61,167 nucleotides of DNA from Lachnospiraceae bacterium (GCA_030523345.1 JAUNIR010000005.1:1-61167), one strand, 5' to 3'. Positions 44,230 to 53,627 are shown, counted from the first letter of the stretch. Made by a program: numbers and translations. Notes: a model not told the origin generated them from the sequence alone.

Positions 44230-45456
44230 TTACTTGCTGAAGAGTTTGCTGTACCAATCAAGAGCATCAACGTATGCATCAAATACGGCATTTGTTTCGA
44301 TATTTTCTATAAGAAGAATTCTTGAAGCCTCTGCCCAGTTTGCCTGTTCGTACGCCTTAACGAAATCAAGCACCATTGCAATACGTCCTTCTCCGCTTGT
44401 AAGTGCTGTTTGAATTTCCTTAGGGAGATATACAAGCTTCAAAGCATCTTCCATCTTCATATTTAAAATAAGATCAATAAGTGAAAACAGACCAATTAAG
44501 AATAATTCATTATCTTTATCTGCCATCTCGAAAACTTTCGCAAGATTCTCACAGAACTTAGCTCTTATGAGAGACAGCCTTGTAATTTCATTAGGTCTAT
44601 CTGCACAAAGCTTATTTGCAACAGCTGTATTAATCCACTTCTTAAGTTCTCTCTGTCCAAGCATAGCTGCTGCATGACGAATTGAAGTAATTTCTGAGTT
44701 AATAGCAATTCTATTTACCATTTTAAGAAGGTCAATCACTAAAGCAGTATCTCTACCAATAACATCCGCAGCTGTCGTTAAATCAAAATCTGGTTTATTA
44801 ACTACATTCAAAAGTTCTATGTAGTTAGCTTTAAGAGGTGATACTTCTGTATCTCCCTTAGTTACTGGAAGTCTGTAGAATTCACCTTCAAACAGCGAAT
44901 AGCCACCAGTTTCGACTAAGTCCTCATATGCATCCATATTGTCAAGATTACCTGCTACAAGTCTTATATTTGGATATACCTTTCCAAAATAAATCTTTGC
45001 CGCATCTATGTTGGCAATCTTTTTATAGTCAAGAATAATGAAATCCATAAGAGAAAGAATATCTCTATATGGTTCAAAATCTGAAATATCAAGCTTTCTA
45101 ATTGCAAGAGTAAATCCGGCCGCCTTGAGTTCCTTGATTCTGTTAATAAACATCATCTCTGGCTTAATAGAATTATCAAAAAGAAGGGCTACGCTCTTAT
45201 GTGAGATTTTACACTGTTCCTCAATATCAGAAAAAATAGACATATTATTTAATGGAACAAAAATAGTATTGCCTCTTGATATAGCATCCGAGCCAATTGC
45301 ATTTATAATTTCAAGTCCTACAACTACACCAGCTCCATCATTTCCACCAGTTCCAAGTAGTGAAGGATTTAATAAATTATTTTTTTTCTGAGCGAATAAC
45401 GAATACCCCGAAACAGCCAAAGTCTCGTCAAACAAAGGAATAAGCGTTGCTAACAT
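44230..45456 (-). CDS. Degenerate EAL plus HDOD domain signalling protein
   Basis: 408 aa from the ATG at 45454-45456 with GGAGG about 10 bases upstream; a TTG frame start at 45477 would place that site inside the coding sequence. N-terminal ~200 residues resemble an EAL domain (VPLNNMSIFSD, LAIRKLDISDFEPY, ILDYKKI, RLVAGNLDN), but the EAL and catalytic acidic residues are not clear, so it probably does not hydrolyse c-di-GMP. The rest is an HDOD domain (IELLNVVNKPDFDLTTAADVIG, LLKMVNRIA). Such proteins are regulators of unknown targets. Confidence 0.8.
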   Translation of the reverse strand: MLATLIPLFDETLAVSGYSLFAQKKNNLLNPSLLGTGGNDGAGVVVGLEIINAIGSDAISRGNTIFVPLNNMSIFSDIEEQCKISHKSVALLFDNSIKPEMMFINRIKELKAAGFTLAIRKLDISDFEPYRDILSLMDFIILDYKKIANIDAAKIYFGKVYPNIRLVAGNLDNMDAYEDLVETGGYSLFEGEFYRLPVTKGDTEVSPLKANYIELLNVVNKPDFDLTTAADVIGRDTALVIDLLKMVNRIAINSEITSIRHAAAMLGQRELKKWINTAVANKLCADRPNEITRLSLIRAKFCENLAKVFEMADKDNELFLIGLFSLIDLILNMKMEDALKLVYLPKEIQTALTSGEGRIAMVLDFVKAYEQANWAEASRILLIENIETNAVFDAYVDALDWYSKLFSK

Positions 45457-45541
45457 ATTTAAATGTCCTCCTGCCAAAAATATATGTTAATTTTACATCA
45501 TTTTACTTAATTTAACAACTATACATATAGTAACTTTTACT

Positions 45542-45573
45542 AAAAAAGACAGATGAGAATCACCTCACCTGTC
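45542..45573 (-). terminator. Terminator of the ABC transporter operon
   Basis: 10-bp stem (45548-45557 with 45564-45573, one wobble), followed on the minus strand by six T; 27 bases past the ABC ATPase stop. Confidence 0.88.
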
Positions 45574-45600
45574 CTTCAACATTCTATAATTTATAAACCA

Positions 45601-46395
45601 CTATCCAAGGATTGCTTTATCGTTTACAAATTCTTCACCACTAGCAATTTCAAATTTCTTAAGCAAATCCTGTACTGTAAGATTCGCTTTTTCTTCACCC
45701 GAAATATCAAGTATGACCTTCCCTTCATTTAACATTATAAGTCTGTTTCCGTGAGCGATAGCATCTTTCATATTATGAGTAATCATTAACGTTGTGAGGT
45801 TGTCTCTCTTAACAATCTTATCTGTTATTTCCAAAACCTTTGCAGCTGTTTTTGGATCAAGCGCAGCTGTATGCTCATCAAGCAATAAAAGCTTTGGTTT
45901 CTTAAGTGTTGCCATAAGTAGTGTAAGTGCCTGACGCTGTCCACCAGAAAGTAATCCAACTTTTGTTGTCATTCTTTCTTCGAGTCCAAGATCAAGGATC
46001 TTAAGCATTTCCTTATATTCTTTAATTTCTTTCTTAGTAATTCCAGCTTTTAGTGTTCTAGCAAGTCCTCTTCTTTTTGCTAAAGCAAGATTTTCTTGTA
46101 TTTCCATTGTTGCCGCAGTACCAAGCATTGGATCCTGGAATACTCTTCCCAAATACTTTGCCCTCTTGTGTTCAGGAAGTGCAGTCACATCTTCACCATC
46201 TATCTCAATCTTACCTTCGTCAACTTTCCAAACACCAGCAATAGCATTCATAAACGTAGATTTACCAGCGCCGTTACCGCCAATGACAGTAATAAAATCG
46301 CCTTCATTTATTGTTATAGAAAAATCATCGAGAGCGAGTTTTTCATTAACTGTTCCAGGATTAAATGTTTTACTAACATGTGATACTTTTAACAT
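45601..46395 (-). CDS. ABC transporter ATP-binding protein (TrpZ-like)
   Basis: 264 aa from the ATG one base after the permease stop; GGAGG upstream. Walker A GGNGAGKSTFMNAIAG, signature LSGGQRQALTLL, Walker B LLLDEHTAALD, switch His in ITHNM. Works with the permease and binding protein upstream. Confidence 0.92.
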   Translation of the reverse strand: MLKVSHVSKTFNPGTVNEKLALDDFSITINEGDFITVIGGNGAGKSTFMNAIAGVWKVDEGKIEIDGEDVTALPEHKRAKYLGRVFQDPMLGTAATMEIQENLALAKRRGLARTLKAGITKKEIKEYKEMLKILDLGLEERMTTKVGLLSGGQRQALTLLMATLKKPKLLLLDEHTAALDPKTAAKVLEITDKIVKRDNLTTLMITHNMKDAIAHGNRLIMLNEGKVILDISGEEKANLTVQDLLKKFEIASGEEFVNDKAILG

Positions 46396-46396
46396 C

Positions 46397-47326
46397 CTAC
46401 ACACCCTCCTCTACTACATTTTTCTTAACACTCTTCTTTGGCATATATTTGCTTCTCAAATATGGTGTTGCAAGGAATATAGCAACCACTACTGCTGATA
46501 AGAGCTTTAATAAATCCGCATCAATTCCAAGCCAGATTACAACATTATATACAATGTAATAAATAATTGAACCTAACGTTACTGCTAAAAGCTTTAATGA
46601 GAAATTATGGAAGAATGAGAAAACCGCTTCTCCAATAATTACAGCAGCAAGACCAATTACGATACAACCTCTACCCATGTTAATATCAGCAAATCCCTGA
46701 TACTGAGCAAGAAGCGATCCTGATAAAGCAACTAGTCCATTTGAAATCATAAGTCCTAACACTTTTGCAAAGTCAGTGTTTATACCCTGCGCCCTCGCCA
46801 TTCCTGCATTACATCCAGTTGCACGGAGTGATGAGCCAAGCTCTGTTCCAAAGAACCAATATAGTATTGCAATAAGGATAGCGATAACAATCGCAACAAT
46901 AAGTATTGTATTTTTAAATATTGGAACATTTTTAATATATCTAAGTGAAACCATGAGACTATACTTGTCAACATTAATCGCCTGGTTAGACTTACCCATT
47001 ATCTTTAAGTTTACTGAATATAAACCAAGCTGAGTAAGGATACCAGCTAATATTGCAGGAATACCCATAAATGTATGAAATATACCTGTAACTAATCCCG
47101 TAAGCATCCCCGCTAAAATTGCTACAAGCATTGAAACATATACATTATGTCCTGACATCATCATCATAATGCACACAGCTCCGCCTGTTCCAAGAGAACC
47201 ATCAACTGTTAAATCGGCGATGTCTAAAACCTTATATGTAATATAGATACCAATAGCTGTAATTCCCCAAATCAGGCCCTGTGCACAAGCACCTGGCATT
47301 GCATTCAGTAAATTTAAAAAATTCAT
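46397..47326 (-). CDS. ABC transporter permease
   Basis: 309 aa, about nine membrane helices. The cytoplasmic loop ELGSSLRATGCNAGMARAQG is the branched-chain/sugar-type coupling motif, as in TrpY and related permeases. Located behind a hairpin after the binding protein gene. Start has AGAGG. Confidence 0.9.
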   Translation of the reverse strand: MNFLNLLNAMPGACAQGLIWGITAIGIYITYKVLDIADLTVDGSLGTGGAVCIMMMMSGHNVYVSMLVAILAGMLTGLVTGIFHTFMGIPAILAGILTQLGLYSVNLKIMGKSNQAINVDKYSLMVSLRYIKNVPIFKNTILIVAIVIAILIAILYWFFGTELGSSLRATGCNAGMARAQGINTDFAKVLGLMISNGLVALSGSLLAQYQGFADINMGRGCIVIGLAAVIIGEAVFSFFHNFSLKLLAVTLGSIIYYIVYNVVIWLGIDADLLKLLSAVVVAIFLATPYLRSKYMPKKSVKKNVVEEGV

Positions 47327-47352
47327 CTTAAAACCTCTTTAAAAATATAATT

Positions 47353-47377
47353 CACGGGCGCCATATGAACGCCCGTG
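47353..47377 (-). terminator. Intercistronic hairpin between the binding protein and permease genes
   Basis: CACGGGCG (47353-47360) pairs with CGCCCGTG (47370-47377). On the minus strand it is followed by AATTATATTTTTAAAG, a partial T run. Likely lowers expression of the permease relative to the binding protein or stabilises the upstream RNA. Confidence 0.6.
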
Positions 47378-47413
47378 GACTATAATATCATATTTCAATA
47401 ATATACGAAACTA

Positions 47414-48472
47414 TTATTCAGCCTCAATTGCAACATAATCAGATGGAATTGTAATTCCAAGTGTTTCACAGTTTGCTACATTGTACTTCTTTGTGAATTC
47501 TGGAGCATATTCAATAGCCATCTCTGAGATGTTAGCTTCTCCCTTAAGAACCTTAACAGCCATCTTACCTGTTGCTGTACCAAGATCATAGTAGCTAATT
47601 GAAAGTGTAGCAATACCACATCCTCCACAGATACCTTCCTCACCGGCTACAACTGGAACACCGGCTGGTACACAGATGTTCTGAATGATTTCTGCATTTG
47701 ATGCAACTGTGTTATCTGTAGGAACATAAAGTGCTTCGCACTCACTTGCTGCTGATGTAGCAACTGCTGATAAGTCATTTGAATCAGCAAATGCGTAAAG
47801 CTGACACTCGATACCCTTAGCTTCAAGACATTCCTTAACAACATCTACCTGGTACTGTGAGTTAGCTTCTGCTGAACAGTAAACAAGACCAACCTTCTTA
47901 ACATCTGGAAGTAACTCTGTGAAGATATCTGCCTGCTTGTCAAGTGGAGCAAGATCAGATGTTCCTGAAATATTACCACCTACTGTACCTGCAAAGTTGT
48001 CAATATCAAGAGCAACACCATACTCTGTAACTGATGTACCAAGAATTGGGATCTCGTTTGTACCTGCTGCTGCAGCCTGAAGTGCTGGTGTAGCATTTGC
48101 CATAATAAGATTTACGTTGTTTGATACAAAGCTATTAATAATTGTAGAACAAGTATTTGAGTCACCCTGAGCGTTCTGAACATCAAATGTTACTGCATCG
48201 CCAAGTTCTGCCTGGATAGCATCCATGAATCCCTGTGTTGCAGCATCAAGAGCTGGATGCTCAACAAGCTGGCAAACACCAACTGTGTATGTCTGTCCCT
48301 CTGCAGCTGCCGGAGCTTCTGCCTCTGCTACTTCTTCTGCTGCTTCTGTTGTTTCCTCTTTTGCTTCTGTAGCTGCTGGTTCACTTGCTGCTGGAGCCTG
48401 AGCTGCCTGGCCGCATCCAACAAGGCCTAAAACCATTGCTGCTGTAAGAAGCATTGCAATTTTCTTTTTCAT
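47414..48472 (-). CDS. ABC transporter substrate-binding lipoprotein (TrpX-like)
   Basis: 352 aa. The lipobox is LVGC (Cys20), after a hydrophobic signal peptide. An Ala/Glu/Pro-rich spacer (about 22-60) is followed by the binding fold starting TYTVGVCQLVEHPALDAA, close to TrpX-type (ABC_sub_bind) proteins; GEEGICGGCG and IPSDYVAIE are later blocks. TrpX homologues bind tryptophan or other hydrophobic ligands; the ligand cannot be read from sequence. No T-box is seen upstream. Start has AAGGAGG. Confidence 0.88.
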   Translation of the reverse strand: MKKKIAMLLTAAMVLGLVGCGQAAQAPAASEPAATEAKEETTEAAEEVAEAEAPAAAEGQTYTVGVCQLVEHPALDAATQGFMDAIQAELGDAVTFDVQNAQGDSNTCSTIINSFVSNNVNLIMANATPALQAAAAGTNEIPILGTSVTEYGVALDIDNFAGTVGGNISGTSDLAPLDKQADIFTELLPDVKKVGLVYCSAEANSQYQVDVVKECLEAKGIECQLYAFADSNDLSAVATSAASECEALYVPTDNTVASNAEIIQNICVPAGVPVVAGEEGICGGCGIATLSISYYDLGTATGKMAVKVLKGEANISEMAIEYAPEFTKKYNVANCETLGITIPSDYVAIEAE

Positions 48473-48514
48473 AATTATTACCCTCCTTAGGTTATCGAAA
48501 TTAAACCAATGGCT

Positions 48515-48543
48515 ATTGTATTGCTTTAACGCGTTGAAGTCAA
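48515..48543 (-). promoter_or_regulatory. Promoter of the TrpXYZ-like operon
   Basis: Minus strand TTGACT (48538-48543), exactly 17 bases, TACAAT (48515-48520); each box 5/6. Lies between the rplT terminator and the lipoprotein start. Confidence 0.75.
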
Positions 48544-48559
48544 GAATTAAAATGCACTA

Positions 48560-48586
48560 AAAAAGGGAGCTATTGCGCTCCCTTTT
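48560..48586 (-). terminator. Terminator of infC-rpmI-rplT
   Basis: AAAAGGGAGC/GCTCCCTTTT stem with a 6-base loop, with a run of T on the minus strand, about 20 bases after rplT. Confidence 0.9.
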
Positions 48587-48605
48587 AGTGATATTTACAA
48601 ACTTA

Positions 48606-48962
48606 TTATGCAATCTTTGACTTTGCAAGTTCTGCAAGCTGCTTGAAGCCTTCTGCGTCGTTTACAGCCATCTCTGCAAGCATCTTTCTGTTGATATCAA
48701 CACCAGCAACCTTTAATCCGTAGATCATCTTGCTGTATGAAAGACCATTTAATCTAGCTGCTGCATTGATACGAGCGATCCAAAGCTGTCTGAACTGACG
48801 CTTTCTCTCCTTACGTCCAGCATATGCTGTTGTAAGCGCACGCATAACACTCTGCTTTGCTACTCTATACTGATTGCTACGAGCTCCTCTATAACCCTTA
48901 GCAAGCTTTAATACTCTGTTGTGTTTCTTCTTAGCGTTTAATCCGCCTTTAATTCTTGCCAT
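48606..48962 (-). CDS. rplT: 50S ribosomal protein L20
   Basis: 118 aa, standard length. Basic N-terminus [20 protein letters not shown] and the conserved [18 protein letters not shown] block. L20 also binds its leader RNA and represses the operon in Firmicutes. GGAGGAA upstream. Confidence 0.98.
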   Translation of the reverse strand: MARIKGGLNAKKKHNRVLKLAKGYRGARSNQYRVAKQSVMRALTTAYAGRKERKRQFRQLWIARINAAARLNGLSYSKMIYGLKVAGVDINRKMLAEMAVNDAEGFKQLAELAKSKIA

Positions 48963-49010
48963 TTCTATTTCCTCCTAAATAATTCAACCTTAAACTTTAC
49001 AAACTCCACC

Positions 49011-49208
49011 TTATAAATAAGGCATAATCTTCTTCATGTTGCTTACATTTGTTGCATCTGTAATAGCTGGCTGACGAAGGTTTCTCTTTGTCTTTGTGCT
49101 CTTCTTTGTAAGAATGTGACGCTTATAAGCTTTATTTCTCTTAAGCTTACCTGTTCCAGTAACTTTAAAACGCTTTGCTGCTGATCTGTTTGTCTTAATC
49201 TTTGGCAT
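49011..49208 (-). CDS. rpmI: 50S ribosomal protein L35
   Basis: 65 aa, very basic: [35 protein letters not shown]. Structural protein of the large subunit. AGGAGG upstream; 48 bases before rplT. Confidence 0.98.
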   Translation of the reverse strand: MPKIKTNRSAAKRFKVTGTGKLKRNKAYKRHILTKKSTKTKRNLRQPAITDATNVSNMKKIMPYL

Positions 49209-49255
49209 AATTGTGTTCCTCCTAAATTTTATATATTCAACCGTTCGGTGATTAT

Positions 49256-49780
49256 CTATCCACGCTTTTCGGTTAAAAACATTGTAAGTGTACGTCCCTC
49301 AACCTTAGCTGGTTTCTCTACTACTGCAACGTCTTCAAGAGACTTTGCAAAATCCTCAAGGATGTACTTATTATCATTCATATGTGCAAGTTCTCTTCCT
49401 CTGAAACGGATTGTAACTTTTACTCTGTCACCTTTTTCAAGGAACTTTCTTGCTGCAGAAATCTTTGTATTTAAATCATTAGTGTCAATGTTTGGTGACA
49501 TACGGATTTCTTTTACTTCGATTGTCTTCTGCTTTTTCTTAGCTTCTTTTTCCTTACGTGCCTGCTCATACTTGAACTTGCCGTAATCAACGATTCTGCA
49601 TACAGGAGGCTTTGCTGTAGGTGCAATCTTAACTAAATCAAGTCCCGCCTCATCTGCTAATTTCTGTGCCTCTGCTGCTGACATAATGCCAAGCTGCTCA
49701 CCGTCTTCACCTATTACACGAACTTCCTTATCTCTAATTTGTCCGTTAATCATTAAATCGCTAATAGTTTTGCCCTCCAT
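49256..49780 (-). CDS. infC: Translation initiation factor IF-3
   Basis: 174 aa from the ATG at 49778-49780. IF-3 binds the 30S subunit and checks the initiator codon. N-domain blocks [38 protein letters not shown], and C-domain blocks [23 protein letters not shown]. Relatives start close to this residue. The AAAGG site lies very near the ATG; a start at the later ATG (MINGQ) is possible. A longer frame to 49936 runs through the regulatory leader and is not coding. Confidence 0.95.
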   Translation of the reverse strand: MEGKTISDLMINGQIRDKEVRVIGEDGEQLGIMSAAEAQKLADEAGLDLVKIAPTAKPPVCRIVDYGKFKYEQARKEKEAKKKQKTIEVKEIRMSPNIDTNDLNTKISAARKFLEKGDRVKVTIRFRGRELAHMNDNKYILEDFAKSLEDVAVVEKPAKVEGRTLTMFLTEKRG

Positions 49781-49782
49781 AC

Positions 49783-49950
49783 CTTTCGGTAAAAATAAAA
49801 AAACGAACGCATACAAGCATTCGTCTAAAATACACTTCACACATTCAAATCCTGTATGAATAAATATTTCGACGCCTGGTAACTCATTTAAGGTCCCAGG
49901 GTGAGAGTTCTCACTCTGCTTGCACTGTGTTTTCACACCTCGAATATATT
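49783..49950 (-). ncRNA. L20 leader of infC-rpmI-rplT
   Basis: On the minus strand the 170 bases before infC hold GTGAGAACTCTCAC, CCTGGGACC and GAGTTACCAGG segments that can pair as in the L20-binding leader (Rfam L20_leader), followed by the terminator hairpin 49803-49824 and a long T-rich run. L20 protein would stabilise the terminator form. Confidence 0.7.
49791..49824 (-). terminator. Attenuator terminator in the L20 leader
   Basis: ACGAACGC (49803-49810) pairs with GCATTCGT (49817-49824, one wobble), followed on the minus strand by a long T run. Located about 20 bases before infC. Confidence 0.85.
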
Positions 49951-50060
49951 AACACTGATTATATAGGATGTCAAATATTTTTTAAACCATCAGTTTATTA
50001 TTTTTTTATTCATTTTCCATTACTATTACCTTATAAACTTTCACAAAACTGGAGGCATAT

Positions 50061-51026
50061 ATGGCAGTATCTTCTGAAGAGCTTAGGAAAGCAATGGAAA
50101 CACTTAACATCTCTGATGTACACATTGAAAAAGAACAAGTAAAAACAATATATAAGAAGTTACTTTTAAAATGGCATCCCGACTCCTGTCCTTCTGGCGA
50201 GGAGCGTTTTTATAACGAAATAAGTGCCAAAATAAACGCTGCTTATGAAGTAATAGAAAAAGCCTACTCCGAAGGGCTTATGGGCCCTGATGCCAAAACT
50301 TTCGAACATAATTATTCATGTAATTACGAAAGCAGTACCTCCAAGCAAGATGCCAACTATACTAACAATCAAGCTACAAATTCTAGCCGTAACTATAATC
50401 AAAATACATCTTCTAATAATAGTAGTCGTTCACAAGAACAGTCTGCTCAAGATGTGACATACGATTCAGAAATTTATGATTCGCCTGATCTGTACTCAAC
50501 TCTTATTTACAGATATCGAGGCCTGAATTTTATATTTTTAACAATATGTATAATCTACATCATTAAAGCAGTTATGAAATCTCCTGAAACTGATATATAC
50601 ATTGAAAAATCCATAATCAACCTAATAAAAGGTCTTGCTTTATACTATTCAATATATTGGTTTTGTAAATCATATGCAGCCTGTTTCGGTTTCTTAATTC
50701 CAGGTATAGTAGCAATATTCACATATAAAATCATAACCCTTGTCCCAATGTATTTTTATAACAGAGTAAATGTAAACTATGAATGGGTTACGATGCTTAT
50801 TTATATTGCTGTATTCTTTATCATTGAATACTTTGTTCACATTAAAAAAATATTACTTACTATAGGTCATACCTATAATATAAAAATCAAAATTCAAACA
50901 AAGATTTTGTCTTATATTATGCTACTTGAATACGCCATTATGCTTATCTTTGGTCTGTATTCTGTATCACTTGTACATAAATTCACAGCTATTAGAAATA
51001 CAATAATGCCACCATGGTATTTCTAG
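50061..51026 (+). CDS. Membrane-anchored J-domain protein
   Basis: 321 aa. The N-terminal J-domain (about 1-80) has the HPD motif in LLKWHPDSCPSGEE. An Asn/Ser/Gln-rich linker spans about 85-145. Five or six hydrophobic helices follow from about 150 to the end. J-domains stimulate DnaK; here it would act at the membrane. GGAGG is 5 bases before the ATG. It is divergent from infC and convergent with GH43, ending one base before it. Confidence 0.8.
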   Translation: MAVSSEELRKAMETLNISDVHIEKEQVKTIYKKLLLKWHPDSCPSGEERFYNEISAKINAAYEVIEKAYSEGLMGPDAKTFEHNYSCNYESSTSKQDANYTNNQATNSSRNYNQNTSSNNSSRSQEQSAQDVTYDSEIYDSPDLYSTLIYRYRGLNFIFLTICIIYIIKAVMKSPETDIYIEKSIINLIKGLALYYSIYWFCKSYAACFGFLIPGIVAIFTYKIITLVPMYFYNRVNVNYEWVTMLIYIAVFFIIEYFVHIKKILLTIGHTYNIKIKIQTKILSYIMLLEYAIMLIFGLYSVSLVHKFTAIRNTIMPPWYF

Positions 51027-51027
51027 C

Positions 51028-52443
51028 TTAGACAAATAACTCAAATGATTTAAACTGCATATGTCCTTCACCTTCATATGTAAAGTATAATGCGCTAACT
51101 CCGTCTGGGATATTTACATCAACCTTATACTCTCTCCATACATTTGAGAATTCCATAGTAAACTCGGCAAGTACTTCGCCATCGTGAGATGTTCTAAGCT
51201 GTAATGGTCCCGATGCATATCCCTTCGTCCATACAGATACTGCTTTAACACCCTTAAAGTCAAAGTATTTGAATCCAGCTCCCGAGCCAGCAATCATGTT
51301 TGCTATATAACCATAGTTCTCGTCGCCATCTCGTCCTTCCTGAGTAAGCTTTGGGAAAATGTCTGGGAGCCATCCCTGCCATGGAATCATAAATGTATTG
51401 TCATGCTTATAGAATAAATTACATGCTATGTATGTAGGATATTCACCTTCCCCTTTTAGTGGCTTCATACCATGATTTGAAGTGATTTCCACCTGATCAA
51501 AAAGACCATCTTCTCTTTCGTGAAGAATTTCGAAACAAGCCTGTCGTGAATAATTTGTTCCATTTGTATGTCTATGATAGAAAATAAACCAGTCGTCTTT
51601 TATCTGAACCATACTACCATGGTTATTAGCACAGTAAGCCATTCCTCTATCAGCAGGTTTATAAGTGTCAATATTCAAGTCTCCGTTACTTACAAGAACA
51701 CCCTGATATTCAAATCCCTTTGTTGGTTCTTTGCTTGTAGCATATGCCAGTTCATGCTGACGCTCTGTTGAATATATAAAGAAATAAGTATCTCCTTTTT
51801 TTCTAATCGAAGGACCTTCGAAGAATGCGTGTCCTTCACACTTATGGCCTACACTATATATCTTATTAGGCATTACAAAGACTGGCTCTTCAACTATCGT
51901 AATCATGTCTTTACCAAGAACTGTACACATAGCGCCATGTCTGGTACCATCATCAAGTGGGCAATATCCTGTGTACATGTATGTTTTATCACCTTCTGTT
52001 AGTACACCTGGATCAAATTGATGTTCGTCCCCTTCTCTTTCTCCAAGTTTTGTCCCATCTTCATATTGAACATAACCATAGAATTCATACTGACCTGCTG
52101 GTTCATCACATACCGCAACTGAAATTAAGGATAAATTGCTTAATGCATAATATAGATAATATCTATCATCAGGTCCCACTGTAACATCAGGTGCATAAAG
52201 GCATCCCTGAAGGTCTCCATTTCTCGGATCCTGGTCTTTTCTATAGATTACTCCTTCATATCTCCATTCAGACATATCATCTACTGGTGCTGAGTAGCAC
52301 ACATAGTCCAGCATACAATACACATCACCATTAAACTTGTCATGTGAACCATAAATATATACTCTGTCACCAAATACATATGGTTCTCCATCTGGAATAT
52401 ACTCCCATGAAGGAAGGTATGGATTAACTGCCTGATTGTTCAT
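51028..52443 (-). CDS. Glycoside hydrolase family 43 with C-terminal carbohydrate-binding module
   Basis: 471 aa, no signal peptide, so probably acts on imported oligosaccharides. The five-bladed propeller begins NPYLPSWEYIPDGEPYVF, with the pKa-type Asp in YAPDVTVGPD, and HQFDPGVL and HAFFEGPSIRK, the last with the acid Glu. The last ~130 residues form a beta-sandwich (GFKYFDFKGVKAVSVWTKGY) like CBM6/36. GH43 enzymes act on xylan or arabinan side chains; substrate not assigned. Confidence 0.85.
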   Translation of the reverse strand: MNNQAVNPYLPSWEYIPDGEPYVFGDRVYIYGSHDKFNGDVYCMLDYVCYSAPVDDMSEWRYEGVIYRKDQDPRNGDLQGCLYAPDVTVGPDDRYYLYYALSNLSLISVAVCDEPAGQYEFYGYVQYEDGTKLGEREGDEHQFDPGVLTEGDKTYMYTGYCPLDDGTRHGAMCTVLGKDMITIVEEPVFVMPNKIYSVGHKCEGHAFFEGPSIRKKGDTYFFIYSTERQHELAYATSKEPTKGFEYQGVLVSNGDLNIDTYKPADRGMAYCANNHGSMVQIKDDWFIFYHRHTNGTNYSRQACFEILHEREDGLFDQVEITSNHGMKPLKGEGEYPTYIACNLFYKHDNTFMIPWQGWLPDIFPKLTQEGRDGDENYGYIANMIAGSGAGFKYFDFKGVKAVSVWTKGYASGPLQLRTSHDGEVLAEFTMEFSNVWREYKVDVNIPDGVSALYFTYEGEGHMQFKSFELFV

Positions 52444-52543
52444 AACTTTCTCTCTTTCTTAATAATCCCACTAATACATAGTTCTAATATAATTACTGCT
52501 TTCATCTCGACATTAAAGCCTTATATATTGTATCATATTTCTC

Positions 52544-53596
52544 ATGATAAAAAATAATAAAAAAGCTCCTTTAGCTTTAATTCTATGTATTATATTAACC
52601 GTTTGCACATTGTCATTTAACGGTTGCCAGAAAGCACCTTCTCCTGTTACAAAAACAGGTGTCTATTTTGATACCGTTATCTCTATCACACTCTATGAGC
52701 GCAACTCTTCAAAATTAATAGATGATTGTTTTGCACTAGCAGATAACTACGATGCGCTTTTGTCAAAAACAAATAATTTTAGTGACGTCAGCAAGGTTAA
52801 TAATTCATGTATGGAATGGGTTCAAATTAATCCAGAAACGTTTTCCATCATTGAAAGATCCATGACTTACGAAGATCTATCAGACGGACATTTTTCTGTA
52901 ATGTGCGGTGCGTTGACAGATCTTTGGGATATCTCTGGAAAGTCTTCTATAATAAATAATTCTGAATCAAATATAAGTCTTGACGAAATAATTCCATCAA
53001 AAGATGATATAGAGCAAGCCATTAAACTGTGTGGAAAAGCCACTATTGATTTAGACGCTAGCTCCAATTCTGTACGAATAAATACGCCTGGGGCTAAGCT
53101 CGACCTTGGTGCCGTAGCAAAGGGATACATCGCTGACAAGATGAAGGAATATTTAGTTAGTAACGGGGTGACTAGTGGTATTATCCAACTGGGCGGAAAT
53201 GTACTTTTAATTGGCGAAAACCCTCTGCGAGAAGATGGTTGTTACAACATCGGAATTACTAAACCTTTCTCCGATGATAATGCAAGCGATAACATTATTA
53301 CTGGTGTATCAGAGAAAGATACATCCATTGTCACAAGCGGTAACTACCAAAGATATTTTAAATACAACGATAAAATCTATCACCATATAATAGATTTAAA
53401 AACCGGATATCCGGCAGATAACAATTTAAATTCTGTAGCAATAATAACTGACACTTCTTATGATGCGGATGCTCTTTCAACAGTTGCCTTCATATACGGC
53501 AAAAAGAACGGACCTAATTTCATTGAATCGCTTAATAAATCTGACATAAAATGTCAGGCCATATTTATAGACAATTCAAATAATATTTTGCAATAA
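52544..53596 (+). CDS. apbE: FAD:protein FMN transferase (ApbE)
   Basis: 350 aa lipoprotein with signal peptide and lipobox FNGC (Cys28). It covalently attaches FMN to Thr residues of proteins such as RnfG/NqrC subunits. Motifs: VYFDTVISI, LGAVAKGYIADK, QLGGNVLLIG, TSGNYQRYF, HHIIDLKTGYP and DTSYDADALSTVAFI. The ATG has no ribosome-binding site, so it may be translated leaderless or the start is elsewhere. No target subunit genes are in the window. Confidence 0.93.
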   Translation: MIKNNKKAPLALILCIILTVCTLSFNGCQKAPSPVTKTGVYFDTVISITLYERNSSKLIDDCFALADNYDALLSKTNNFSDVSKVNNSCMEWVQINPETFSIIERSMTYEDLSDGHFSVMCGALTDLWDISGKSSIINNSESNISLDEIIPSKDDIEQAIKLCGKATIDLDASSNSVRINTPGAKLDLGAVAKGYIADKMKEYLVSNGVTSGIIQLGGNVLLIGENPLREDGCYNIGITKPFSDDNASDNIITGVSEKDTSIVTSGNYQRYFKYNDKIYHHIIDLKTGYPADNNLNSVAIITDTSYDADALSTVAFIYGKKNGPNFIESLNKSDIKCQAIFIDNSNNILQ

Positions 53597-53622
53597 AAAA
53601 GCGGGCATAAAGCCCGCTTTTT
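53596..53622. terminator. Bidirectional terminator between apbE and thrS
   Basis: GCGGGC (53601-53606) pairs with GCCCGC (53612-53617), flanked by A run before and T run after; it works for both convergent genes. Confidence 0.92.
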
Positions 53623-53627
53623 AAATA

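Noticed and set aside
48473..48605. T-box or riboswitch before the TrpX-like gene
   Set aside because: The gap has only a terminator and a promoter, with no room or T-box sequence.
49781..49936. N-terminal extension of IF-3
   Set aside because: It would run through the L20 leader and terminator; related IF-3 proteins begin near the ATG at 49780.
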